DNA of 8,661 bases from Actinomycetota bacterium (GTDB lineage: Bacteria > Actinomycetota > Actinomycetes > Actinomycetales > Cellulomonadaceae), in contig JAHIJU010000129.1 in NCBI GenBank assembly GCA_018898235.1, forward strand, positions 1 through 8,661, read 5' to 3'. Below are positions 1 to 5,657 of this stretch, piece after piece. The notes beneath the pieces were generated by a model. That model ran no database searches. It was not told the DNA's origin and saw only the letters and a program-made list of their open reading frames with translations. A program made the position numbers and the translations under genes. The first letter of the stretch is position 1, and every line of letters begins with the position of its first letter.

Positions 1-1
1 C

Positions 2-1282
2 CTGACGGCGGCGGTGGTCGTCGCCGCGGTCTGGTTCGGCGCTCTCGTGCTGCTCGACGCCACGCCGTACTGGTACCCGTCGTCGCTGTCCCGGTACTGG
101 TTCGCCGGCTGGTGGATCGTCGGCACGGTGCTGCTGCGGCGGGCGGCCCCGGTCGGCACGTTCTGGTGCACGGTGCTCGCCTACCCGGTGCTGTACGAGG
201 CGAAGATCGTCAACGAGCTCCACCTGCTGCCGCTGCTCGTCGTGGCGATGTCGGTGATGCTCGTGCGAGGACTGCCACCCGTCGTGGTCGCCGTGGTGTC
301 GTCGTTGGCGGTGGTGGTCATGTCGTTCGGCTCGGTGGACCTGTTCTGGCTCGTGCGCAGCGGCGCGTGGGATGCCCTGGTCTCGACTCGCTCCATGGGT
401 TTCTTCTTCGACCCGTCGGACACCGTGACCCGGGTGGCGCTGGTGCTGGCCGCCACCGCGATCGGGACGGTGCTCGGCAAGCTCGAGGAGACGCGCCGGG
501 CGCTGCAGCGCCGCAACGCCCAGCTGATCGCGCTGCGCGAGGTCAGGGCGCGCGAGGCGGTACGGACCGAGCGGACCCGGATCGCTCGCGAGCTGCACGA
601 TGTCGTCGCCCACCATGTCGCAGCGATCGTGGTGCGGGCCCAGGCCGCGGACCGGGTCGCAGACGACGAGCCGGAGCAGCCCCGGGAGGCCGTCCGCTGG
701 ATCGCCACCAGCGGACGTGAGGCGCTGGACGCCATGCGGTCGGTGGTCCGGGTGCTGCGCGAGGACGAGCGCACCCCCACCGGGCCCGATGACCTGACGT
801 CCGTGGCGGTCGACGCGACACCGGGTGCCCCGTTGGCGCCGACGCCGACCCTGGCCGAGCTGCCCGCCGTGATCGCCCGGGTCGCGCAGGCCGGCGTGCA
901 CGTCGACGCGCGGCTGCCCGATCCGGTGCCCGACCTGCCGCCGGCCATCGGGCTCACCGTGCTCCGGGTGGCCCAGGAGGCGCTCACCAACGTCCTGCTG
1001 CACTCGCGGGCGCAGCAGGTGGCGCTCACGTTGGAGCTGACGGCCGGGGGAGTCCGGTTGACGGTGCTCGACGAGGGTCCCGCGCGTGCGGCCGACCCGA
1101 TGAACACCTCGGGAGGTCACGGGTTGCTGCACATGACCGAACGTGCCGGGTCGATGGGAGGGACGTTGAGGGCCGGACCTGACGGTCCGGGCTACCGCGT
1201 GGTGCTCGACATCCCGGTCGTCGTGGTGGGGGACCGTGAGCGCGACCCGGCGAGGGCGCGGGAGCCGGTGGTGGGCCCATGA
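2..1282 (+). CDS. Sensor histidine kinase, HisKA_3 (NarL/DesK) class, 5'-truncated by the window edge
   Basis: This is a membrane-bound sensor kinase that autophosphorylates on histidine and passes the phosphate to the regulator encoded next. The frame is open to the left edge (in-frame codons CTG ACG GCG GCG precede the first GTG at 14), so the true start probably lies outside the window. Numbering from that GTG, residues 1-155 hold several hydrophobic segments (about 2-14, 30-41, 48-60, 71-105 and 139-155), consistent with a multi-pass sensor. A linker helix (about 156-185) leads to the dimerisation/phosphoacceptor domain with the motif ARELHDVVAHH; H195 is the expected phosphorylated histidine. 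The HATPase_c domain follows: N box QEALTNVLLHS (N326), a G1-like VLDEG (about 351-355) and a glycine-rich G2 GGHGLLHMTERAG (367-379). The ligand cannot be read from the sequence. The stop codon overlaps the regulator's start (ATGA), so the two are translationally coupled. Family assignment is firm; the sensed signal is unknown. Confidence 0.93.
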   Translation: MTAAVVVAAVWFGALVLLDATPYWYPSSLSRYWFAGWWIVGTVLLRRAAPVGTFWCTVLAYPVLYEAKIVNELHLLPLLVVAMSVMLVRGLPPVVVAVVSSLAVVVMSFGSVDLFWLVRSGAWDALVSTRSMGFFFDPSDTVTRVALVLAATAIGTVLGKLEETRRALQRRNAQLIALREVRAREAVRTERTRIARELHDVVAHHVAAIVVRAQAADRVADDEPEQPREAVRWIATSGREALDAMRSVVRVLREDERTPTGPDDLTSVAVDATPGAPLAPTPTLAELPAVIARVAQAGVHVDARLPDPVPDLPPAIGLTVLRVAQEALTNVLLHSRAQQVALTLELTAGGVRLTVLDEGPARAADPMNTSGGHGLLHMTERAGSMGGTLRAGPDGPGYRVVLDIPVVVVGDRERDPARAREPVVGP

Positions 1283-1938
1283 CGGTGCGCATCGTCGTGG
1301 TCGACGACCAGCCGACCATCCGGCTGGGGTTGCGGATGATCCTCGACCACGAACCCGACATCACCACCGTGGGTGAGGCTGCCGACGGGCGCGGCGCCGT
1401 GGAGCAGGTGCTCGCGCACCGACCCGATGTGGTGCTGCTGGACGTGCGGATGCCCGGGACGGACGGGGTCGAGGCGACCCGTCTCCTGCGGGCCGAGCCG
1501 CGGTTGGCCGGTCTGCGGGTCATCATGCTCACCACGTTCGACGACGAGGAGTACCTGGTCGGTGCCCTGCGGGCCGGGGCGGATGCCTTCCTGCTCAAGG
1601 ACAGCGATCCGGCGACCCTGATCGCGACGGTGCACGCGGTGTGCCGTGGCGAGTCGGTGCTCGACCCGAAGGTGACCGGCCGGTTGGTGTCGCGGTGGCG
1701 TTCGCTGGACGCTGCCGTACCGTCGGCCGCCCCGGTGCCCACGTTCTCGCACCGTGAGCTCACGGTGCTCGCCGAGGTCGCGCGGGGGCGCACCAACCGG
1801 CAGATCGCCTCGGTGCTGGGGCTGTCGGAGTCGGCGGTGAAGGGGCAGGTCCACGCCCTGCTGACCCGTACGGGGTGCGCGTCCCGGGCCCAGCTGGTGG
1901 CCCGGGCCTACGAGTGGGGTCTGACCGGGACCACGTGA
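1279..1938 (+). CDS. Response regulator, NarL/LuxR family (REC + HTH)
   Basis: This is the DNA-binding partner of the preceding kinase and probably a transcription factor. The 219-residue length is usual for the NarL/FixJ family. The receiver domain (about 1-120) has the acidic pair D9/D10, the phosphoacceptor D55 in VVLLDVRMPG, T85/T86 in MLTTFDDEEYL and the conserved lysine K107 in FLLKDSDP. A linker of about 30 residues leads to a LuxR-type helix-turn-helix (about 155-213), recognisable from FSHRELTVLAEVARG, NRQIASVLGLSESAVKGQV and the final LVARAYEWGL. The recognition helix reads SESAVKGQVHALLTRTG, slightly unusual because most relatives have VKTHV or VKNHV here. The ATG overlaps the kinase stop by 4 bases. 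No binding site can be assigned. It could regulate a target at or beyond the left edge, since this family often controls an adjacent ABC exporter. No link to the convergent genes is shown. Confidence 0.95.
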   Translation: MTVRIVVVDDQPTIRLGLRMILDHEPDITTVGEAADGRGAVEQVLAHRPDVVLLDVRMPGTDGVEATRLLRAEPRLAGLRVIMLTTFDDEEYLVGALRAGADAFLLKDSDPATLIATVHAVCRGESVLDPKVTGRLVSRWRSLDAAVPSAAPVPTFSHRELTVLAEVARGRTNRQIASVLGLSESAVKGQVHALLTRTGCASRAQLVARAYEWGLTGTT

Positions 1939-1963
1939 CGCGCCGCCACGCGACCTGCGGACA

Positions 1964-2010
1964 CGAGAACGGCGGCGGCGGTCCGGGCAGGACCGCCGCC
2001 GCCGTTCTCG
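1964..2010. terminator. Probable bidirectional intrinsic terminator between convergent genes
   Basis: A perfect 21-bp inverted repeat (1964-1984 with 1990-2010) is separated by the 5-nt loop GGGCA. The arms begin CGAGAACGGCGG and end CCGCCGTTCTCG. It sits 25 bp after the response regulator stop and 5 bp beyond the stop of the gene on the opposite strand. The AGAAC/GTTCT ends of the stem supply only a weak U-rich element on either strand, as is common for high-GC actinobacteria. The position exactly between two gene ends and the symmetry support termination in both directions. Confidence 0.85.
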
Positions 2011-2015
2011 CGGTG

Positions 2016-3932
2016 TCAGACGTACAGCGGCGTGAGCCGGTCGTACTCCTCGGCATCGGCATCGGCCAGGCAGGCCTCGATGATCGCGCGACCCAGGGGG
2101 TCCAGGTCGGGCGTGAGGTACTGCACGAGCTCGCTCTTGAAGAAGTCGGTGAGGATCGTCGCGCCCGCGTCGTAGGCGTCGACCCCGACCTGCTCCTGGT
2201 ACTCCGGCTGCAGCAGCGTCGGCCGGATCTGCTGGCCGTCGAGCTTGATCTCGGTGGGCCGGTAGCCGAACAGCGAGCAACGCGCCGGCACCAGCTGGTC
2301 GCGGTAGATGCGACCGCCACCGCGCCGGGCCAGGTACTCCCGGGTCAGCCACTCGGCGGCGAAGCCGACCTTGTAGGCGCCGATGTGCTGGTTGGGGACC
2401 AGCACGTACCGGGTGCGGTTGTGCGTGACGATCTGGTCGAGCGCGAGGTTGGCTCCGCCGACCTTGGTGCCGGTGGAGAACGGCCAGAACGAGCCGACGC
2501 CCTCGGACACCAGACCGCCCTTGGCGATCTTGGCCTTGTCGGACTTCGACTCGCCGATCGACGGGTTCTTGTCGCCGCGCGGGGCGATCAGCCGCCACAG
2601 CCAGGCCAGTGACGGCGGGATGACGTGGAACATGCCCATGATCCCGTAGGTCGGGTTCTCCTTGGTGCACAGCGGCATCCGGACACCGAAGGTGCGCACA
2701 TCGACCTCACGCGGCTCGGAGACCACGTGCCGGATGAACCGGCGGGGGATCACTACGCGCGGGTTCGGGCACGGCTTGCCGTTGGAGTCCAGGGTGTGGT
2801 CCCACGGCAGGCAGGTCGAGTCGGGGTGCCCGTCAAGCGACAGGAAGAGCAGCGGCTCCGGCGGGTTGATGACGGCCCGCTCGAAGGCCGGGTCGGACCC
2901 GTACTCGGTGAGCCCGTCGACCCGGACGAACCAGCCGTCCTCGGCGTCGGTCACCACGAGGCGCCCGCGGTTGCGCTGCACCGACGGGTGGCACAGCGTC
3001 ATGTCGTCGGTCACCGGGGAGAGCGAGCAGACCTCGCCGAGGGTGATGTGGTACGGCTCGTCGCGCACGACGTTGACCCCGACGAGGATGCGGCCGTCGT
3101 CCTCGCGCCGGATCTCCTGGCACATCTCGGACTTGCCGCCGCCCGAGGCGCCCTCGTGCATGATGACGGTGTCGTTCTCGTACGGGGTGGTGACCCGCAC
3201 GCTCGAGGCGTGCAACGTCAGCCAGCTCTCCTGCTGCCCGATGTCGAGCAGGACGGAGAAGACGCCCTTCTTCGCGCTCGGGCCGGGGTAGACGTTGTAG
3301 GCGAACACCTCGTGCAGCGACTTGGTGCGGTTGTGCACGACGACCTGGCGGCCCTCGAAGTGCGTCTGCCGGAACGGCGGGGCCAGGTACAGGATCGAGC
3401 GTGGGGTGAACGGTCCGATCTCGTCGAACGTCACCCAGCCCTGCAGGTCGACGAGCGTGAGGGCGAAGAACGCCGCGTTGAGCGGCACGATCGCCAACGA
3501 CGGGTAGCCGTGGTCGAGGCCGCCGGCCTTGAACGGCACGACCACGAGCTCCTGGGTGGCCAGCCACTCGAGGGTCTCGAGCCGGACCGGCTCGAACGGT
3601 GCCCCGTAGACGTCGGCGTAGCGCGGCTTGTCCGTCGGCAGGTCGTCGGCGATGCGCATGCAGTCCGGGTCCCGTCGGCGCATGTAGTCCTCGGGGTAGT
3701 TCACCGCGACACCGTTCTTGCACCGGGTGACGACGGCTTCGGTCACCGGTGACCCGTTCACGTCGAACGTGACCTCGAAGGTCGGTCCGCCGTCGGGCCC
3801 GAGGGCCAGCGAGTACAGCTCGGCCCGTGACGTCGGGACGACGACACGAGGACTCGAGGCCAGGACCTTGGCGACCTCGGGGGCGAGCGTGAGACGGCCG
3901 ACAATGTCGGCTGCGGTCGTGGGCGAGCTCAC
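2016..3932 (-). CDS. DUF4914-like protein with HPr-kinase/PEP-carboxykinase-type P-loop
   Basis: A 638-residue protein, apparently cytoplasmic (no signal peptide or clear membrane helix). I recognise it from overall length and sequence feel as DUF4914, a family without known function. The central part resembles the HPrK/PEPCK nucleotide-binding fold. A strand with HASSVRV (241-247) leads into VIMHEGASGGGKSEM, whose GASGGGKSE (261-269, K267) fits the HPr kinase loop GxSGxGKSE. It is followed by acidic segments PVTDDMTL (306-313) and LVVTDAEDGWFVRVDGL (325-341), the latter resembling the metal-binding DDEHGW region of ATP-PEPCK. A second glycine/aromatic segment, SFWPFSTGTKVGGAN, lies at 481-495. 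The protein is longer than HPr kinase (about 310 residues) and nearer PEPCK in size, yet it lacks an orthodox PEPCK loop. A nucleotide-dependent kinase or carboxykinase-like activity is inferred; the substrate is unknown. The GTG start at 3930-3932 is chosen because a strong AAGGAG lies 7 nt upstream. The gene stands alone, converging on the two-component operon. Confidence 0.8.
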   Translation of the reverse strand: MSSPTTAADIVGRLTLAPEVAKVLASSPRVVVPTSRAELYSLALGPDGGPTFEVTFDVNGSPVTEAVVTRCKNGVAVNYPEDYMRRRDPDCMRIADDLPTDKPRYADVYGAPFEPVRLETLEWLATQELVVVPFKAGGLDHGYPSLAIVPLNAAFFALTLVDLQGWVTFDEIGPFTPRSILYLAPPFRQTHFEGRQVVVHNRTKSLHEVFAYNVYPGPSAKKGVFSVLLDIGQQESWLTLHASSVRVTTPYENDTVIMHEGASGGGKSEMCQEIRREDDGRILVGVNVVRDEPYHITLGEVCSLSPVTDDMTLCHPSVQRNRGRLVVTDAEDGWFVRVDGLTEYGSDPAFERAVINPPEPLLFLSLDGHPDSTCLPWDHTLDSNGKPCPNPRVVIPRRFIRHVVSEPREVDVRTFGVRMPLCTKENPTYGIMGMFHVIPPSLAWLWRLIAPRGDKNPSIGESKSDKAKIAKGGLVSEGVGSFWPFSTGTKVGGANLALDQIVTHNRTRYVLVPNQHIGAYKVGFAAEWLTREYLARRGGGRIYRDQLVPARCSLFGYRPTEIKLDGQQIRPTLLQPEYQEQVGVDAYDAGATILTDFFKSELVQYLTPDLDPLGRAIIEACLADADAEEYDRLTPLYV

Positions 3933-3939
3933 GGGTGGT

Positions 3940-3945
3940 CTCCTT
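3940..3945 (-). promoter_or_regulatory. Ribosome binding site of the DUF4914-like gene
   Basis: On the minus strand AAGGAG (CTCCTT on the plus strand) lies 7 nt before the GTG at 3930-3932. It is a near-perfect Shine-Dalgarno sequence, and it is the evidence that fixes this GTG as the start. Confidence 0.85.
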
Positions 3946-3964
3946 CCACACGGGCGGCACGGGG

Positions 3965-4011
3965 GCGGACGCCGACAGACGTCCGCTGCGACCCGGCATC
4001 CCCGACGGGGA
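3965..4011 (-). promoter_or_regulatory. Two small hairpins in the probable leader of the DUF4914-like gene
   Basis: The first is a 7-bp stem, GCGGACG (3965-3971) with CGTCCGC (3980-3986), around an 8-nt loop. The second is a compact palindrome, TCCCCGACGGGGA (3999-4011). Both lie 20-70 nt upstream of the Shine-Dalgarno sequence, where a 5' untranslated leader would be. Neither directly covers the ribosome binding site. I recognise no known riboswitch class; a regulatory role is inference only. Confidence 0.4.
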
Positions 4012-4022
4012 CAACGAGCCCG

Positions 4023-4082
4023 TGACCAGGAGTTTATTCAGGCATGGGACGAGTCGGGGGGACCAATGCCCTGTCCTGGTCA
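4023..4082. promoter_or_regulatory. Long imperfect inverted repeat upstream of the DUF4914-like gene
   Basis: TGACCAGGA (4023-4031) and TCCTGGTCA (4074-4082) are perfect 9-bp arms. Inside them CAGGCATGG (4039-4047) pairs with CCAATGCCCTG (4063-4073) with two single-base bulges. Together they form a hairpin of about 18 bp carrying a 7-nt one-sided bulge GTTTATT (4032-4038) and a loop of about 15 nt. The element ends 90 bp before the GTG start of the minus-strand gene. It could be an operator, a structured leader, or part of the promoter: the AT-rich bulge reads AATAAAC on the minus strand and could overlap a -10 box. No -35 box at the usual spacing is convincing. Confidence 0.5.
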
Positions 4083-4449
4083 GCGTCGTGAGACGCGCTG
4101 GTCGGGTGGTGCATCGGTGCTGGTCGGGGGCTCGAATCTGATACGGCCGGGTCGGCTGGTGAGACGCCACGCGGCCAGTGCGTGGGCTGTGCGGGCGCGT
4201 CGTATGAGCGCGTCGGTCGTCATGCGCACGGTGGCGGCCTCCCGGATCGTCGAGCGGACCATCGTCGCGGCCGACCCCGGGGATCCCCGAGGCTCCTGTT
4301 CGTGGGGTGCTCGACATGTCGGCGATGGCGGGTGTCATCGCAGGTCGTGCAGCAGCCGGGCAATGGCCTGGCCCGACGGGTGCTGCACCGCTTCGCCCTG
4401 GCCGCCGGTCCACCTGCTCGGCGCGCCGGCCCCGAGCGGGTGCTGCCGG
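4083..4449. other. Gene-free stretch with short direct repeats
   Basis: No convincing coding sequence lies here. The short open frames have no ribosome binding site and no recognisable protein. The region holds a 10-bp direct repeat GCTGGTCGGG (4097-4106 and 4119-4128, 22 bp apart), a 9-bp repeat GTGAGACGC (4088-4096 and 4159-4167) and a third GCTGGT at 4155-4160. It also holds an imperfect hairpin at 4347-4388 and a small stem, GCTCGG/CCGAGC (4416-4421 with 4432-4437), just after the stop of the DUF4349 gene. The part nearest 4083 probably carries the promoter of the minus-strand DUF4914-like gene; the part nearest 4449 probably carries the end of the DUF4349 transcript. Confidence 0.55.
4347..4388 (-). 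terminator. Imperfect hairpin, possible terminator of the DUF4349 gene
   Basis: The outer stem GTGCAGCA (4347-4354) pairs with TGCTGCAC (4381-4388). The inner stem CGGGC (4357-4361) pairs with GCCCG (4371-4375) across a 2/5-nt internal loop, with a 9-nt apical loop. It begins about 60 nt after the DUF4349 stop codon on the minus strand and has no U-tract. A smaller GCTCGG/CCGAGC stem (4416-4437) lies nearer the stop and is an alternative. Confidence 0.35.
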
Positions 4450-5415
4450 TCAGAGCGTGAACGGGCCCACCGGTGGGGCCGAGGGCGGCGTCCCGGCGGT
4501 GGCCGGCGTGACCGGTGCCGGGACGAGCGCTGCCTGGGCGGCACGCCGCTGGGCTCGCCGCCGGCCGAGCACCACCAGCGGGGTGGCGATCACGGCGATG
4601 AACATCAACCAGGGCAGCAGCACCGCCAGCACCAGGCCGAACGCGCGCAACGCCGAGACGAGCGAGCGCCAGCCCGTGGCCAGGGCCGACGGGAACGAGC
4701 CGGGGCCGGGAGCCTCGGCGGTCGCCGGCGGTGCGGTGAGGGTGAGGGTGAGCGTGGACAGCGCCACCTGGTCGGTCATCCGGGTGCGCTCGGCGACCAT
4801 CGCCTCCAGATCGGACTGGCGCTGACGCACCGCCTCCTCGGCGGCCATGATGTCGGCCGTCGTGGTGGCGTGGGCCAGCACGTCCTCCATCCGGGCCACC
4901 GACAGCCGTTGGGCGCTGATCCGGGCGTCGAGGTCCTGCGCGGCGGCCGTCACGTCGTTCGTGCTGAGTGCGAGGGTCGAGACCGTGCCGAGACCGCGCA
5001 GCGCGTCGATGACGGTGCTCACCTGGTTCGACGGGACGCGGACGGTGAGCGTCGCGGAGCCGGGGTCATCGGCCGAACCGGCCTGCTCGGTGCGTGCGTC
5101 GACGCGCCCGTCCGCCTTCTCCACGAGCGCGACCACGTCCTCGACGGTGCTCGTGGGGTGCTCGGTGAGCAGGGTGAGCGTGCCGGTCGTGATGACCTCG
5201 CGGTCCGTCGCGGTCCCGGTCCTGGCACCGTCGCCCGCGGTGCCGCCCGCGTCCTGGCCGGACTGCGCCGCCGCATCCTGGCCGCCGTCGCCGACCGAGC
5301 CGGACTCGGTTGCGCCGCCACCGGCCGAGCAGCCGGCGACCAGCACGACCGCGCCGGCCAGCAGTGCCACCAGACGCACCCGGCGTCGGCCCGTCGATGT
5401 CATCCGCCCAGTCAT
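4450..5415 (-). CDS. DUF4349 family lipoprotein
   Basis: A 321-residue secreted lipoprotein anchored at the outer face of the membrane and, at its C-terminus, in the membrane; molecular function is unknown. A basic N-terminus (RRRVRLV) and hydrophobic stretch end in the lipobox LVAGC, with C29 as the lipidated cysteine. A low-complexity Gly/Ala/Ser/Asp linker (30-70) follows. The DUF4349 core (about 72-230) includes VITTGTLTLLTEHPTSTVEDV, a RVPSNQVSTVIDAL segment and a helical, probably coiled-coil part (about 155-215, DLDARISAQRLSVARMEDVL and EAVRQRQSDLEAM). One strong transmembrane helix (about 256-284) is followed by an Arg-rich cytoplasmic turn (RRRAQRRA) and a Pro/Ala-rich tail. This order is typical of the family. 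The ATG at 5413-5415 is preferred over the in-frame ATG at 5401-5403 because a GAGGGGG sequence lies just upstream of it. The gene appears to be transcribed alone, with about 235 bp in front of it. Confidence 0.88.
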   Translation of the reverse strand: MTGRMTSTGRRRVRLVALLAGAVVLVAGCSAGGGATESGSVGDGGQDAAAQSGQDAGGTAGDGARTGTATDREVITTGTLTLLTEHPTSTVEDVVALVEKADGRVDARTEQAGSADDPGSATLTVRVPSNQVSTVIDALRGLGTVSTLALSTNDVTAAAQDLDARISAQRLSVARMEDVLAHATTTADIMAAEEAVRQRQSDLEAMVAERTRMTDQVALSTLTLTLTAPPATAEAPGPGSFPSALATGWRSLVSALRAFGLVLAVLLPWLMFIAVIATPLVVLGRRRAQRRAAQAALVPAPVTPATAGTPPSAPPVGPFTL

Positions 5416-5421
5416 GGTGCC

Positions 5422-5473
5422 CCCTCGTGCGAGGGTCGCCGATCGCCCCCCCTGTGCCCTGACTGTGTCAGGG
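5422..5473 (-). promoter_or_regulatory. Two palindromes upstream of the DUF4349 gene
   Basis: CCCTGAC (5457-5463) and GTCAGGG (5467-5473) form a perfect 7-bp palindrome around TGT, 42-58 nt before the start codon. CCCTCG (5422-5427) and CGAGGG (5430-5435) form a second one around TG, overlapping the G-rich ribosome binding site. The first looks like a repressor operator or leader hairpin; the second could hide the ribosome binding site in RNA. I cannot assign a regulator or a convincing -35/-10 pair in 5474-5577. Confidence 0.4.
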
Positions 5474-5577
5474 AAGGCACCGACCTTGCGTCACGTCCAG
5501 GCGGCGGCCTGAGAACGATCCGGTCACGTGGTGCGCCACCAGGAGTCGATCCGTCCCCGGCCGCGGCCGGTCGCCTG

Positions 5578-5610
5578 CCGGCCTGCTCGTCCCATGGACG
5601 AGCAGGCCGG
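5578..5610 (-). terminator. Probable terminator of the alpha-xylosidase operon
   Basis: A perfect 15-bp inverted repeat, CCGGCCTGCTCGTCC (5578-5592) with GGACGAGCAGGCCGG (5596-5610), encloses a 3-nt loop. It begins 41 nt after the stop codon of the minus-strand alpha-xylosidase gene. There is no U-tract, which is usual for high-GC actinobacterial terminators. Confidence 0.75.
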
Positions 5611-5622
5611 TGAGCAGGCCGG
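5600..5622. repeat. Tandem 12-bp-period repeat of a terminator arm
   Basis: GAGCAGGCCGG occurs at 5600-5610 and again at 5612-5622, in direct tandem with a 12-bp period. The first copy is the right arm of the terminator hairpin, so the second copy can also pair with the left arm (5578-5588) and form an alternative stem with a longer loop. Confidence 0.8.
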
Positions 5623-5635
5623 ACGCGCGGGCCGG

Positions 5636-5657
5636 GGATCAGACCGCGGATCAGACC
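5636..5657. repeat. Tandem 12-bp-period duplication across the alpha-xylosidase stop codon
   Basis: GGATCAGACC occurs at 5636-5645 and 5648-5657, a 12-bp period. On the minus strand this duplicates GTC TGA TCC, so the last valine codon and the stop are repeated in frame. A second TGA follows the first four codons later. Confidence 0.85.

Noticed and set aside
1192..2670. Minus-strand open frame covering the response regulator and the end of the DUF4914-like gene
   Set aside because: It crosses a terminator and two supported genes in the wrong frame; its composition is typical of a shadow frame.
2016..3932. Calling the 638-residue protein a PEP carboxykinase
   Set aside because: The size is similar, but the loop GASGGGKSE is neither the ATP-type (GxSGTGKTT) nor the GTP-type (ACGKTN) PEPCK loop, and the usual substrate-binding motifs are not seen.
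4117..4140. A CTCGAATC segment resembling a tRNA T-loop
   Set aside because: The flanking bases do not form the 5-bp T-stem, and no anticodon or acceptor stem can be drawn around it.
4080..4262. A 60-codon minus-strand open frame in the gene-free gap
   Set aside because: No Shine-Dalgarno sequence precedes its ATG, the product resembles nothing I know, and it ends inside the long inverted repeat. A real small protein cannot be fully excluded.
2833..4413. Long minus-strand open frame overlapping the DUF4914-like gene and the gap upstream of it
   Set aside because: It runs in another frame through a gene with clear motifs and a strong ribosome binding site. Its product is Arg/Pro-rich and low in complexity.
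4420..4427. The 8-bp palindrome GGCGCGCC
   Set aside because: Such palindromes are expected by chance in DNA of this GC content; it lies within the loop side of a weak stem and carries no further signal.
3718..5613. A 631-codon plus-strand open frame across the intergenic region and the DUF4349 gene
   Set aside because: It is antisense to a lipoprotein with a complete family architecture, and its translation is a low-complexity Arg/Gly/His sequence.
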